Positions 42,527 through 52,034 of a DNA stretch of 64,000 bases are shown here, one piece after another. The DNA comes from Burkholderiaceae bacterium. Lineage in GTDB: Bacteria > Pseudomonadota > Gammaproteobacteria > Burkholderiales > Burkholderiaceae_E. The position numbers were made by a program, and so were the translations under genes. Where the stretch lies: the NCBI GenBank assembly GCA_024637155.1, contig JAGXFR010000019.1:1-64000 (forward strand), in the 5' to 3' direction. Position 1 is the first letter of the stretch; every line of letters starts with the position of its first letter. The notes beneath the pieces were generated by a model. It had not been told where the DNA came from and ran no database searches. It saw only the letters and a list, made by a program, of their open reading frames with translations.

Positions 42527-42584
42527 AACAACGGGTTGTTCGGGCAAGTCCTCGATCCTACTGCCGCCGCAGGCGCGGTGCAAA
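42527..42584 (-). promoter_or_regulatory. Candidate promoter and palindromic operator of the decarboxylase-pxp operon
   Basis: On the minus strand TTTGCA (42584-42579), an 18-bp spacer and TAGGAT (42560-42555) form a plausible -35/-10 pair. Just downstream, AACAACCCGTTGTT (42540-42527) is a perfect 6-2-6 dyad placed at about +8 to +21, a usual repressor position. No cognate regulator gene is adjacent. Confidence 0.4.
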
Positions 42585-42615
42585 GCCCCGCGGCTGCGCC
42601 ACGTGACGCGCGCGT

Positions 42616-43728
42616 TCATCCCTTCACATTCACCACCGGGCGCACGCGCGCAACCACTTCGACGAGCTCGCGCTGTTGTGCCATGACCGCATCGAGGTCC
42701 TTGTAGGCGGCGGGCGACTCGTCCAGCGTCTTCGCCTCCACGCGGGCCGTGATGCCGCGCATCTGTGCGCGAAAGCCCTCGAGCGCGAGCGTGCGCCGCG
42801 CCGCGTTGCGCCCGAGTACGCGGCCGGCCCCGTGGGCGCTCGACCAGAGCGCCTCCGGGTTGCCGCGCCCGCGCACGATAAACGAGCCGTCACGCATGTT
42901 GCCCGGCACCACGCCCATCATGCCCGCCTCGGCGTGCGTCGCGCCCTTGCGATGAATCCACATCCCGTCGCGCTCCTCGACGTGGTTGTGGTGCCGATTG
43001 ATCAATTCGTCCCACGTGCCCCCGTCACTCGTGTCCTTGCCCCCAATCTGGCGGCGCAGCACGGCGAGCACCCGGCGCATCATCTCGAGCCGGTTCTCAA
43101 GCGCGAAGGCCAGGCAGAAACGCTGGTCGCTCAGGTACTCCCGCCCCGCCGCGCTCACCAGCGCGAGTCCGTCATGACCTTCGCGCGCATGCCCCCCACC
43201 GGCGGCGAGCTTCATGTAATGGGTCGCGGTCGCATGGCCGACGCCGCGCGAGCCCGAGTGGATCACCACCCAGACACGCGCCTGCTCGTCGGTGCCGATC
43301 TCGATGAAGTGGTTGCCGCTGCCCAGCGAGCCGAGCTGGTGCAGCCCGTCGCGCGCGAAGATCGCCGCGAGCACGGAACTGGGCTCGAGCGCCTCACCCT
43401 GCGGCCACGGGGTCTCGGCGCGGTTGTGCGCGAAGCCGACCGGAATCACGCGGTAGATGTCGTCGAAGATGGCGCGCGCATTCTCGCGCAGGGCCTGTGC
43501 GTCGAAGCGCGTGGGCAACGCGCACATGCCGCATCCGATGTCGTAGCCCACCCAGGCCGGAACCACCACGCCGCGCGTGGCCACCACGGCGCCGATCGGC
43601 AGCGCATAGCCCAGGTGCGCATCGGGCATCAGCGCGCCGCGCACCGCAAAGGGCTGCTCCAGCGCGCTTTCAAACTGCGCCAACGCGCCCGGGTCGACGT
43701 TCTCCGCGTAGACCCGGCGCGGTTTCAC
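42616..43728 (-). CDS. rtcB: RNA 3'-phosphate ligase RtcB
   Basis: This 370-aa RtcB ligase starts at GTG 43728, which overlaps the aroG stop (GTGA). Metal-binding Cys/His residues are seen in VGYDIGCGMCAL, LGSGNHFIEIG and HSGSRGVGH. The guanylated His lies in ALWSSAHGAGRVLGR, and GMMGVVPGNMRDGSFIVRG is also present. RtcB joins 2',3'-cyclic phosphate or 3'-phosphate RNA ends to 5'-OH ends in RNA repair. No rtcA or rtcR gene is nearby; instead it is coupled to a DAHP synthase gene. Confidence 0.95.
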   Translation of the reverse strand: MKPRRVYAENVDPGALAQFESALEQPFAVRGALMPDAHLGYALPIGAVVATRGVVVPAWVGYDIGCGMCALPTRFDAQALRENARAIFDDIYRVIPVGFAHNRAETPWPQGEALEPSSVLAAIFARDGLHQLGSLGSGNHFIEIGTDEQARVWVVIHSGSRGVGHATATHYMKLAAGGGHAREGHDGLALVSAAGREYLSDQRFCLAFALENRLEMMRRVLAVLRRQIGGKDTSDGGTWDELINRHHNHVEERDGMWIHRKGATHAEAGMMGVVPGNMRDGSFIVRGRGNPEALWSSAHGAGRVLGRNAARRTLALEGFRAQMRGITARVEAKTLDESPAAYKDLDAVMAQQRELVEVVARVRPVVNVKG

Positions 43729-44804
43729 GGCGCTGCGAGACGCCGCGGCAGCACCTCGCGCAGCACCTCGCGCGCGCCGCGCAGCATCGCCTCGGTGGTC
43801 GGCCAGTCGACGCACGCGTCGGTGACCGAGCAGCCGTAGCGCAGTTCGCTGAGATCCGCCGGGATCGGCTGGTTGCCTGCCTCGATGTTGCTCTCGACCA
43901 TCATGCCCAGAATCGAGCGGTTCCCCTGGCGAATCTGATGCACGCAGTCGGTCATCACGAGCGACTGCAGCGCGGGGTCTTTGAAGGAATTCGCGTGCGA
44001 GCAGTCCACCACGATGTTGGGCGCGAGGTCCGCGTTGCGCAGCGCGCGCTCGGCGATCGCCACGCTGACGCTGTCGTAGTTCGGCCGCCCGCCGCCGCCA
44101 CGCAGCACCGTGTGCCCGTAGCGATTGCCCCCAGTTCGCACCACCGCCGTGCTGCCGGCGCGGTTGATGCCGAGGAAACTGTGCGGGATCGCCGCCGAAC
44201 GGATCGCGTTGACCGCGACTTCGATGTCGCCGTCGGTGGCGTTCTTGAAGCCCACCGGCGTCGAGAGCCCCGAGGCCATCTCGCGGTGCGTCTGCGACTC
44301 GGAGGTGCGCGCACCGATTGCGGTCCAGGAAATCAGGTCGCCGAGATATTGCGGGCCGATCGGATCGAGCGCCTCGGTGGCGGTCGGCAGTCCAAGTTCA
44401 GCCAGTTCCAGCAGAAACGCGCGCGCGCGCTCCATGCCCTCCTCGATGTGAAAGGAATCATTCATCCGCGGGTCGTTGATGAAACCCTTCCAGCCGGTGG
44501 CGGTGCGCGGCTTCTCGAAGTACACGCGCATCACCAGCCGCAGTGTGTCGTCGACCTCGGCCGAGAGTGCGGCCAGGCGACGTGCGTAGTCGAGCCCGGC
44601 GACCGGATCGTGGATCGAACAGGGCCCGACGACGATGAAGAGCCGGTGATCCTGCCGGTCGAGAATGCGCTTGAGGTCCTCGCGCCCCGCGTGCACCGTG
44701 TCCGCCGCGCGGCGCGTGAGCGGAATCCGCTCGTGCACCTCTTCCGGCGAGGGCATCCGATCGAATGCGGTGACATTGAGATTCTCGAGAATTCGCTGCG
44801 GCAT
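43725..44804 (-). CDS. aroG: 3-deoxy-7-phosphoheptulonate synthase (class I, AroF/G/H type)
   Basis: This 359-aa enzyme condenses PEP and erythrose 4-phosphate in the first step of the shikimate pathway. Diagnostic segments are RLFIVVGPCSIHDP, MRVYFEKPRTATGWKGFINDP, ISWTAIGARTSESQ and HEVVVDCSHAN-like IVVDCSHANSFKDP, followed by RSILGMMVESNIEAGNQ. The length and N-terminus match the feedback-regulated type I enzymes. Its stop overlaps the rtcB start. Confidence 0.95.
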   Translation of the reverse strand: MPQRILENLNVTAFDRMPSPEEVHERIPLTRRAADTVHAGREDLKRILDRQDHRLFIVVGPCSIHDPVAGLDYARRLAALSAEVDDTLRLVMRVYFEKPRTATGWKGFINDPRMNDSFHIEEGMERARAFLLELAELGLPTATEALDPIGPQYLGDLISWTAIGARTSESQTHREMASGLSTPVGFKNATDGDIEVAVNAIRSAAIPHSFLGINRAGSTAVVRTGGNRYGHTVLRGGGGRPNYDSVSVAIAERALRNADLAPNIVVDCSHANSFKDPALQSLVMTDCVHQIRQGNRSILGMMVESNIEAGNQPIPADLSELRYGCSVTDACVDWPTTEAMLRGAREVLREVLPRRLAAP

Positions 44805-44896
44805 CGGGGTTCTCTTGGCGTGGGGCGCGCGCGCCGGCGTGGCGGCGGCAACCCGTTACGATACCACTCGATCGGTCGCGATTCGCCCGCCGGCGA

Positions 44897-45598
44897 CTAG
44901 GCGGACATCTTGCGCCAGCTCGCGCTGAAGCGCCGCGCCGCGTTGTCCATGTGGCGCCGCATGGCGGCGCGCGCGCGCCGCGCCTCGCCCTTCTGGATCG
45001 CGACGAGGACATCGTGATGCTCGGCGATGGCGGTCCGCCAGAGTTCCGGCGAATCAAAATGGTGCTCGAGCTGCAGGAACAGCGGCCCCATGCGCTGCTC
45101 CCAGAGTGCCTGCACGGCGAGCACAAGGGCGCTGTTGCCGCTGCCCTGCGCCACGCACAGGTGAAACAGGCGATCGGGCACCAGCGGATCGCCCGCGGGC
45201 CAACTGGCCTCCATCGCCGAGAGCGCCTCCTCCATCGCGCGCACCTGGGCCGGGGTGGCCTCCCGGGCGGCGAGCGCGGCACATTCGCCCTCGATGATCC
45301 AGCGGGCCCGAATCAGCTCAAAGGGGCCCGTCTCCGCCGACAGGGAAGCAACCCGGGCCACCGGCGGCGCACGCCGGGCGTACACGCCCGAGCCGACGCG
45401 CACCTCGACGTAGCCTTCCACCTCGAGCGCGATCAGGGCCTCGCGCACCGACGGCCGGCTCACGCCCAGTTGCGTGGCGAGCGCGCGCTCCGGCGGCAGC
45501 CGTGCACCCGCAGCGTACTCGCCGCTGCGGAGGAGCGCCGCGATCTGATCGGCAATCTGCCGATAGAGCCTGCGGTTTTCGACCGCCTGGAGCGGCAT
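44897..45598 (-). CDS. FadR-subfamily GntR transcriptional regulator
   Basis: This 233-aa protein (ATG 45598) has an N-terminal GntR winged helix (LYRQIADQIAALLRSGEYAAGARLPPERALATQLGVSRPSVREALIALEVEGYVEVRVGSGVYA). The C-terminal FCD helical domain has metal-binding-type residues (FELIRARWIIEGECA, DRLFHLCVAQ, EHHDVLVAI). It ends the long minus-strand sugar-acid operon and probably controls it in response to a hydroxy- or sugar acid. Confidence 0.9.
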   Translation of the reverse strand: MPLQAVENRRLYRQIADQIAALLRSGEYAAGARLPPERALATQLGVSRPSVREALIALEVEGYVEVRVGSGVYARRAPPVARVASLSAETGPFELIRARWIIEGECAALAAREATPAQVRAMEEALSAMEASWPAGDPLVPDRLFHLCVAQGSGNSALVLAVQALWEQRMGPLFLQLEHHFDSPELWRTAIAEHHDVLVAIQKGEARRARAAMRRHMDNAARRFSASWRKMSA

Positions 45599-45654
45599 GT
45601 TCTGAAGTCCTCCCGTCAACGTTTCTGCGCGCGCCGCCCGGGTCAACGGATCGC

Positions 45655-46623
45655 TCAGGGATGTTCGTCGGCGATGTATGCGCGCACGATCTCCTCGAAG
45701 CCGGCATCGGCCTGCATGCCCATCTCTCTCGCGCGCGCGGTCTCGACCCCGGCGGGCCAGCCGGAGACGATCTTCGCGATGCGCGCGTCGGGCTCCCAGC
45801 GGATGCGGGATGCCACCTCCCGGCCGGCAACGCGCTCGAGGGTCGCGGCCATCTCGCCAACGCTCACCGTGATGCCCGGGAGATTGAGCGAGCGGCTCGC
45901 TCCGAAGGCCGCTGCCGGAACCTCGTGCGCCGCGATGAAGTGACCCACGACCGCACGCGGCGAGGACAGCCACATCGGCGTTTCCGGGCCGACCGGGCAG
46001 ATCGCCTCCACGCCGGCGAGCGGCTCACGGATGATGCCGCTCGCGAACGAGGAAGCTGCCAGATTCGGTATTCCGGGACGCACGCAGATCGTCGGCAGCC
46101 GCAGCGCGCGGCCGTCGATGAAGCCCTTGCGCGAATAGTCGTTGACCAGCAGTTCGCCGATCACCTTCTGGGTTCCGTAGGAGGTCTGCGGCTGCAGGTT
46201 CCAGGTCTCCGGAACCAGCGCCGGAAGCGCGCCGCCGAATACGGCGCAACTGCTGGTGAAGACGACCCGCGGAGCAACCGGCAGCTTGCGACACGCTTCC
46301 AGAAGGATGCGCGTCGCGTCCAGGTTCACCCGCATGCCCAGATCGAACTCGGCCTCCGCCTGTCCGCTCACCACCGCGGCAAGGTGGAAGATCGTCGCGG
46401 TGTCATCCCCGATCACCTCCGCGATGAGCGTCGGGTCCGCGACATCGCCCGCGACGCAGCGCACCCGCGGGTCATCGAGCATTGCCCGCACAACATCCAG
46501 AATGACGATGCGTGAAATCGCCTCGGCCCGCCCGGAGCTTGCGGTCAGCGAACCGCGCGCCAGCAGTTCTTTCGCCAGGCGCAGCCCGAGAAAACCTGCG
46601 CCCCCCGTGATCACGATCTTCAT
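45655..46623 (-). CDS. denD: D-erythronate dehydrogenase (extended SDR)
   Basis: This 322-aa NAD-dependent protein has the Rossmann motif ITGGAGFLGLRLA. The catalytic triad region is VVFTSSCAVFGG with QPQTSYGTQKVIGELL (Ser, Tyr, Lys). LRLPTICVRPG and NLPGITVSVGEMAATLERVAG match the DenD group. DenD oxidises D-erythronate at C2 to 2-oxo-D-erythronate, which OtnI, OtnK and OtnC convert to dihydroxyacetone phosphate. All those genes are adjacent, which supports the assignment. Confidence 0.9.
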   Translation of the reverse strand: MKIVITGGAGFLGLRLAKELLARGSLTASSGRAEAISRIVILDVVRAMLDDPRVRCVAGDVADPTLIAEVIGDDTATIFHLAAVVSGQAEAEFDLGMRVNLDATRILLEACRKLPVAPRVVFTSSCAVFGGALPALVPETWNLQPQTSYGTQKVIGELLVNDYSRKGFIDGRALRLPTICVRPGIPNLAASSFASGIIREPLAGVEAICPVGPETPMWLSSPRAVVGHFIAAHEVPAAAFGASRSLNLPGITVSVGEMAATLERVAGREVASRIRWEPDARIAKIVSGWPAGVETARAREMGMQADAGFEEIVRAYIADEHP

Positions 46624-46633
46624 GGTCGTCTTC

Positions 46634-47416
46634 CTATTTCCCGAGCCACTTGCGGGCCCAGCCGAGGCCCGCCGAGGTGCCTGCGCGGGGCCGATATTCG
46701 CAGCCGATCCACCCGTCGTAACCGAGCTCGTCGAGAAGATCGAAGAGGAACGGGTAATTCACCTCTCCGCGATCCGGTTCGCCGCGGTCCGGAACGCCGG
46801 CGATCTGAATGTGCCCCACCTGGCTGAGGTTCTTGCGCATCTTCACCGCCAGGTCACCCTCGACGATCTGGCAGTGATAGAGGTCCAGCTGCACCTTGAG
46901 GTTCGCCGCACCGACCTCCTCGCAGACGGCGTGTGCCTCGTCCTGTCGGTTCAGGAAGAAGCCCGGGATGTCGCGCGTATTGATCGGCTCGATCACGGTG
47001 GTGATGCCGGCGCTCGCCGCCTGCTCGGCGGCCCACGCAAGATTGTCCACGTAGGTCTTGCGATGGCGGGTCCGATCATCGCCCGCTGCGATGAGCCCGG
47101 CCATCACGTGGACGCGCGTGTTGCCGAGCACGGCCGCATATTCCAGCGCGCTTGCGACCGAACGCCTGAATTCCTCCTCGCGACCCGGCAGCGACGCGAT
47201 GCCGCGCTCTCCCTTGGCCCAGTCGCCCGGCGGCGCGTTGAAGAGCACCTGCGTCAGGCCGTTGTCATCGAGCCGCTGGCGCAGTTCGGCCGGCGTGTTC
47301 TCGTACGGAAACAGGAACTCGACCCCGCGGAAACCGTCGCGCGCGGCGGCGCCGAAACGGTCCAGGAACGGGTGCTCGGTGTACATCATCGACAGATTCG
47401 CGGCGAAGCGCGCCAT
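46634..47416 (-). CDS. otnI: 2-oxo-tetronate isomerase (hydroxypyruvate isomerase-like TIM barrel)
   Basis: This 260-aa protein starts [39 protein letters not shown]. It has [38 protein letters not shown] and [18 protein letters not shown], with the Glu/Asp/His/Glu metal ligands of the Hyi/OtnI family. It would interconvert 2-oxo- and 3-oxo-tetronate. It lies 10 nt upstream of denD and 14 nt downstream of otnC. Confidence 0.92.
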   Translation of the reverse strand: MARFAANLSMMYTEHPFLDRFGAAARDGFRGVEFLFPYENTPAELRQRLDDNGLTQVLFNAPPGDWAKGERGIASLPGREEEFRRSVASALEYAAVLGNTRVHVMAGLIAAGDDRTRHRKTYVDNLAWAAEQAASAGITTVIEPINTRDIPGFFLNRQDEAHAVCEEVGAANLKVQLDLYHCQIVEGDLAVKMRKNLSQVGHIQIAGVPDRGEPDRGEVNYPFLFDLLDELGYDGWIGCEYRPRAGTSAGLGWARKWLGK

Positions 47417-47430
47417 GGGATCCTCCTCGT

Positions 47431-48087
47431 CTACCAGCGCGCGCCAAAAGCGCGACGCAGTTCGTCAATCGTGTTTTCGTGCAGCGGGGTCGCTGCACGG
47501 CCAGTGAGGAGCCACAGCTTCGCGGTCTCCTCGAGTTCTTCGAGTACGGCCATCGCCGCGCCCGGCGTCTCGTGCCACACGTTGGGTCCGAGTCGCTCAA
47601 GCATCACCGCCCGAATTGGCGCGCCCTGCGCGGCAAAGCGCGCGATGGCCTGCGCAACCCGTTCCCCCACTGCCGCATCACCGGGTCGATGGTACGGGAC
47701 CAGCGGCACGTGCCCGACCTTCATCACGAAGTACGGCGTAAGGGGTGGAATCAGATCGTCGGTGTGCCACGCGCCGATCAGCGACAGGGCCACCAGGTGG
47801 GTCGAATGCGTGTGGATCACGCACTGCGCCTCCGGGTCGGCCTCATAGATGCGCCGGTGCAACGCCAGTGTCTTGCTCGGCCGATCGCCCGACACCGCAG
47901 CGCCGCCCGCATTGACCCGGGCCAGTCGGGCGGGATCGAGAAAACCCAGGCACGCGTCCGTGGGCGTGATCAGGTAGTCGTCACCGAGCCGCGCGCTGAT
48001 GTTGCCGGCCGTCGCGTGAACGTAGCCCCGCGCGAACAGGCTCCTGCCCACGCGGCAGATTTCGTCGCGCAGCGCCTGCTCGTTCAT
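47431..48087 (-). CDS. otnC: 3-oxo-tetronate 4-phosphate decarboxylase (class II aldolase family)
   Basis: This 218-aa protein (ATG 48087) has the class II aldolase/adducin fold: [40 protein letters not shown] (metal His-x-His) and [32 protein letters not shown]. In the Otn pathway it decarboxylates 3-oxo-tetronate 4-phosphate to DHAP. Its start overlaps the otnK stop (ATGA). Confidence 0.92.
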   Translation of the reverse strand: MNEQALRDEICRVGRSLFARGYVHATAGNISARLGDDYLITPTDACLGFLDPARLARVNAGGAAVSGDRPSKTLALHRRIYEADPEAQCVIHTHSTHLVALSLIGAWHTDDLIPPLTPYFVMKVGHVPLVPYHRPGDAAVGERVAQAIARFAAQGAPIRAVMLERLGPNVWHETPGAAMAVLEELEETAKLWLLTGRAATPLHENTIDELRRAFGARW

Positions 48088-49364
48088 GCCGACGGCCGCG
48101 CCAGGCACCCGAAGGACTTCGCGAAGAAATCGGTCGCGCCGAAGTTTCCGGACTTGAGCGCGAGGTGAATCGTCGCGTTGCCCACCGTCGAATGCGCCGC
48201 GCACCACGGCACGCCCGGATCGATCTGCGTCCCGATGCGCAGCCGTTCGACGCCCAGCGCCTGCACGACGGCCCCGGAAGTCTCACCGCCCGCGACGACC
48301 AGTTGACGAACGCCGCGCTCGACCAGACCCCGTGCGATCCCGGCGAGCGCCTTTTCGACGAGGCTCCCGGCCGCTGCGACGCCCAGTCGTTTCTGGACGG
48401 CCGCCACCGCTTCCGGCGCCGCGGTCGAGTAAACGAGCACCGGGCCGCCGGAGAGCGCCTCGGCTGCCTGCGCGAGCAGCCGCGCGGCGAGGGACGGATC
48501 GTCGGCGAGGGCAACCGGATCGAGTGCAAAGGATGCGCCGCCCGTCGCGCTGAATGCCTCCACCTGCGCGCGCGTGGCCGTCGAGCAGCTTCCGGACACG
48601 ATCGCGCGGTACCCCACTGCGGGCGGCAATTGCGCGGCGCGCGACGTGGGCGCGAATCCCCACTTCGCCGGAAGCCCGATGGCAATGCCCGAGCCCGCCG
48701 TCACCAGCGCCAGATCCGCAAGGACCGGACCGAGACGGCGCAGATCGTCGTCCGAGATCGCATCGACGATCGCGATCGCGATCCCTTCCTCGCGCAGCGC
48801 CGCGATGCGTGCCGCGATGGCGTCGCCCCCCCGGGCCACCGTCGCGTAGTCGATCAGGCCGACGCGCTTGCGGCACTGCGCCTGCAGCACGCGCACGAGG
48901 TTCGCGTCGGTCATCGGCGTGAGCGGATGGTTCTGCATGCCCGATTCGCTGAGCAGCCCGTCACCGGCGAACAGGTAGCCCTTGAAGACCGTGCGCTTGT
49001 TTTCGGGGAAGGCGGGGCAGGCGATGGTGAAGTCCGCGTCGAGCGCATCCATCAGCGCTTCGGTCACGGGACCAATGTTGCCGGCCGGCGTCGAGTCGAA
49101 GGTCGAACAGTACTTGAAGTAGACCTGGCGCACGCCCTCTCGCCGCAGCCACGCGAGGGCAGCCAGCGACTGCGCCACCGCCTCCGCGGCGGGAATGGTG
49201 CGCGACTTGAGCGCGACGACCACCGCGTCGACTTCTTCGCCCAGGGGGCCGGCGGGGACGCCGATCGTCTGCACGACGCGCATCCCGCAACGAACGAGGT
49301 TGTTGGCGAGGTCGGTGGCGCCCGTGAAGTCGTCCGCGATGGCGCCAAGCACGATGCCCGTCAT
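48084..49364 (-). CDS. otnK: 3-oxo-tetronate kinase (DUF1537/four-carbon acid sugar kinase)
   Basis: This 426-aa kinase starts at ATG 49364. The N-terminal domain has VLGAIADDFTGATDLANNLVRCGMRVVQTIGVP and VYFKYCSTFDSTPAGNIGPVTEALMDAL. The C-terminal nucleotide-binding domain contains VVAGGETSGAVVQALGVERLRIGTQIDPGVPW. It phosphorylates 3-oxo-tetronate. It is coupled to ltnD and otnC by 4-bp overlaps at both ends. Confidence 0.93.
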   Translation of the reverse strand: MTGIVLGAIADDFTGATDLANNLVRCGMRVVQTIGVPAGPLGEEVDAVVVALKSRTIPAAEAVAQSLAALAWLRREGVRQVYFKYCSTFDSTPAGNIGPVTEALMDALDADFTIACPAFPENKRTVFKGYLFAGDGLLSESGMQNHPLTPMTDANLVRVLQAQCRKRVGLIDYATVARGGDAIAARIAALREEGIAIAIVDAISDDDLRRLGPVLADLALVTAGSGIAIGLPAKWGFAPTSRAAQLPPAVGYRAIVSGSCSTATRAQVEAFSATGGASFALDPVALADDPSLAARLLAQAAEALSGGPVLVYSTAAPEAVAAVQKRLGVAAAGSLVEKALAGIARGLVERGVRQLVVAGGETSGAVVQALGVERLRIGTQIDPGVPWCAAHSTVGNATIHLALKSGNFGATDFFAKSFGCLARPSA

Positions 49365-50245
49365 GACTGCCCGGGCAGCTCGATCCCGGGGAACACTTTG
49401 ATGACCGCGGAATCGTCCTCGCGGCCATACCCGGCAGTGGATGCCTGCATGAACATCTGATGCGCGGTGGAGGCAAGCGGCAGCGGGAACGAAGTGGCGC
49501 GCGCCGTGTCCAGCACGATGCCCAGGTCCTTGACGAAGATGTCCACCGCGGAGAGCGCCGTGTAGTCGCCCGCGAGGACATGCGGCATGCGATTCTCGAA
49601 CATCCAGCTGTTTCCCGCGCTCGCGGTGATCACCTCGAAGAGCGCGCGCGCATCGACCCCGGCGCGCAGGCCGAGCGCCATCGCCTCCGCCGCGGCCGCG
49701 ATGTGCACGCCGGCGAGCAGCTGATTGACGATCTTCACCGTGCTGCCCGTGCCGGCACGATTCCCCAGCCGGAAGACGCGGCCCGCCATCGATTCGAGGA
49801 CGGCGTCGCTGCAGGCATAGGCCGCCGGCTTGCCGGCGGTCATCATCGTGATCTCGCCCGCGAGCGCCTTGGCGGCCCCACCGGAGATCGGCGCATCCAG
49901 ATACAGGATGTCCAGCGCCTCGAGGCGTGACTCGAGCGCCGACGACCAGGCCGGCGCCACGGTCGAACACATCACGAAGCACGCGCCCGCTCGCATCGCT
50001 GCCGCGGCACCGTCTTCCCCGAAAAGCACAGCCTCGGTCTGCGCCGCGTTGACGACCACCGAGATCACCACGTCGCTGGCGGCCGCCAGACTCGCCGGAG
50101 TTGCGTGACCGGTTCCGCCCTCCGCGACAAAGGCCGCGACCGCCTCCGCGCGCAGGTCGCAGACATGCACCGCGTGGCCGGCGCGCCGCAACGACGCGGC
50201 CATGCCGCGGCCCATTGCGCCCAGCCCGATCAACCCGACTTCCAT
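49361..50245 (-). CDS. ltnD: L-threonate dehydrogenase (3-hydroxyacid dehydrogenase family)
   Basis: This 294-aa protein has the N-terminal Rossmann motif VGLIGLGAMGRGMA. The substrate motif is DAPISGGAAKALAGEITMMTAG, and catalytic Lys lies in GSTVKIVNQLLAGVHIAAAAEAM. The DIFVKDLGIVLDTA region is typical of the beta-hydroxyacid dehydrogenases. LtnD oxidises L-threonate at C2, feeding the OtnI-OtnK-OtnC route. Having both LtnD and DenD implies use of more than one tetronate. Confidence 0.88.
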   Translation of the reverse strand: MEVGLIGLGAMGRGMAASLRRAGHAVHVCDLRAEAVAAFVAEGGTGHATPASLAAASDVVISVVVNAAQTEAVLFGEDGAAAAMRAGACFVMCSTVAPAWSSALESRLEALDILYLDAPISGGAAKALAGEITMMTAGKPAAYACSDAVLESMAGRVFRLGNRAGTGSTVKIVNQLLAGVHIAAAAEAMALGLRAGVDARALFEVITASAGNSWMFENRMPHVLAGDYTALSAVDIFVKDLGIVLDTARATSFPLPLASTAHQMFMQASTAGYGREDDSAVIKVFPGIELPGQS

Positions 50246-50252
50246 GGCTCTC

Positions 50253-51128
50253 CTACTCCTTGACGGCTCCGGTCATTCCCGAAACGTAGTACTCGACGAA
50301 GAACGAGTACATGATCGCGACCGGGAGCGAGCCCAGCAGCGCGCCCGCCATCAGCGCGCCCCAGTGATACACGTCCCCCTCGACGAGTTCGGTGATCACG
50401 CCCACCGGGACGGTCTTGATCTCCGACGAAGAGACGAAGGTGAGCGCATAGATGAATTCGTTCCACGAGAGCGTGAACGCGAAGATGCCTGCCGAAATCA
50501 GCCCGGGCACCGCGAGCGGCAGAATGATCTTGACGAGAATCTGCAGCCGCGTCGCGCCGTCGATCAGCGCGCACTCCTCGAGCTCGTAGGGGATCGAGCG
50601 GAAGTAGCCCATCAGCAGCCACGTACAGAACGGAATGAGGAAGGTCGGGTAGGTGAGGATCAGCGCCCAGCGCGTATCGAAGAGACCCAGCTGGAAGACG
50701 ATCGCCGCGAGCGGGATGAACAGGATCGAGGGCGGCACCAGGTAGGCGAGGAAGATCGCCAGCCCCACCTGCTTCGAACCGTTGAAGCGCAGCCGCTCGA
50801 TCGCGTAGGCGGCGAGCACGCTCGCGAAGAGCGAGGTGAACGTCGCGACGACCGACACGATCACGGTATTCCACATCCAGGCCGGGTACGGCGTGTCGAA
50901 AAGCAGCTTGCGGAAGTGATCCAGCGTCGGCTCGATCACCCAGAACGGATTGCCGGTGCGCGACAGGAGTTCTCCGTTCGGCTTGAAAGAGGTCACCGTC
51001 ATCCAGTAGAAGGGAAAGAGCAGCACGAAGAGAAAGATCACGAGCGGGAGATAGACCGTGACGACACGCCTCGGAATCGTCTCGAGGTAGTTCATCCCCG
51101 AGGTCTGGAGGTCTTCTTCGTTCTTCAC
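50253..51128 (-). CDS. Carbohydrate ABC transporter permease (MalG-like)
   Basis: This 291-aa inner-membrane protein has six hydrophobic segments. The EAA loop is YELEECALIDGATRLQILVKIILPLAVPG, the hallmark of CUT1 permeases. It pairs with the MalF-like protein encoded just upstream (1-bp gap) and the ATPase at 53455-54537. The neighbouring catabolic genes suggest the substrate is a sugar acid or a sugar that gives rise to one. Confidence 0.93.
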   Translation of the reverse strand: MKNEEDLQTSGMNYLETIPRRVVTVYLPLVIFLFVLLFPFYWMTVTSFKPNGELLSRTGNPFWVIEPTLDHFRKLLFDTPYPAWMWNTVIVSVVATFTSLFASVLAAYAIERLRFNGSKQVGLAIFLAYLVPPSILFIPLAAIVFQLGLFDTRWALILTYPTFLIPFCTWLLMGYFRSIPYELEECALIDGATRLQILVKIILPLAVPGLISAGIFAFTLSWNEFIYALTFVSSSEIKTVPVGVITELVEGDVYHWGALMAGALLGSLPVAIMYSFFVEYYVSGMTGAVKE

Positions 51129-51129
51129 G

Positions 51130-52026
51130 CTAGTCCTTTCCGCCCTGCTGCCACTTGCGCCGCTGCAGGCCGAAGTAGCTGAACAGGATCGCCGAGAGCA
51201 GGAAGGGGATCATCAGCGTCGCGAGCGCGGCGCCCTCGCCCAGCGAGCCGCCCGAGATCGCGCGCTGAAAGGACAGCGTGGCCATCAGGTGGGTGGCGTT
51301 CAACGGTCCGCCGCGGGTGAGCACGTAGATGAGCTGGAAGTCGGTGAAGGTGAAGAGCACCGAGAAGGTCATCACCACCGCGATGATGGGCGTCAGGAGC
51401 GGCAGCGTCACGAAGCGGAAGCGCTGCAGCGGCGAGGCGCCGTCGAGCGCGGCGGCCTCGTAGAGTGTGGGTGAAATCGTCTGCAGGCCCGCCAGCAGGC
51501 AGATCGCCACGAAGGGCACGCCCCGCCAGATGTTCGCCGCCACGGCGGAGAACCGCGCATTCCACGGATCGCCCAGGAAGTCGATGTAGACGTCGATCAG
51601 GCCCATCTTGGTCAGGGTCCACGAGATGACCGAGAATTGCGCGTCGTAGAGCCACCAGAAGGCGATGGCCGAGAGCGCCGTGGGCACGATGAAGGGCAGC
51701 AGCACGATCGCGCGGAAGAACGACTTGAGCGGGATGTTGCGGTTGAGCAGCACCGCCAGCCACAGGCCGAGCATGAACTTCACGACACTCGCGAAGACCG
51801 TGTAGAAGAGCGTGTTGAAAACCGAGAGGCGGGCGATCGGATCGCTGATCAGGTAGCTGAAGTTGTCGAAGCCCACCCATTCCCCGATCCGCCCGATCTT
51901 GGTGTCGGTGAAGCCCAGCCAGGTGCCGAGCCCGAGCGGATAGGTGAGGAAGACGACGAGAACCGCTGCCGCGGGCAGCATGAACAGCATCCCGAGGAAA
52001 TGGCGATTGTTGAGCCAACGCGTCAT
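51130..52026 (-). CDS. Carbohydrate ABC transporter permease (MalF-like)
   Basis: This 298-aa membrane protein begins RHFLGMLFMLPAAAVLVVFLTYPLGLGTWLGFTD and contains the EAA-type loop PTLYEAAALDGASPLQRFRFVTLPLLTP. It is the CUT1 partner of the MalG-like permease. A very stable UUCG-capped hairpin lies between this gene and the upstream binding-protein gene. Confidence 0.93.
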   Translation of the reverse strand: MTRWLNNRHFLGMLFMLPAAAVLVVFLTYPLGLGTWLGFTDTKIGRIGEWVGFDNFSYLISDPIARLSVFNTLFYTVFASVVKFMLGLWLAVLLNRNIPLKSFFRAIVLLPFIVPTALSAIAFWWLYDAQFSVISWTLTKMGLIDVYIDFLGDPWNARFSAVAANIWRGVPFVAICLLAGLQTISPTLYEAAALDGASPLQRFRFVTLPLLTPIIAVVMTFSVLFTFTDFQLIYVLTRGGPLNATHLMATLSFQRAISGGSLGEGAALATLMIPFLLSAILFSYFGLQRRKWQQGGKD

Positions 52027-52034
52027 GTGCGAGA

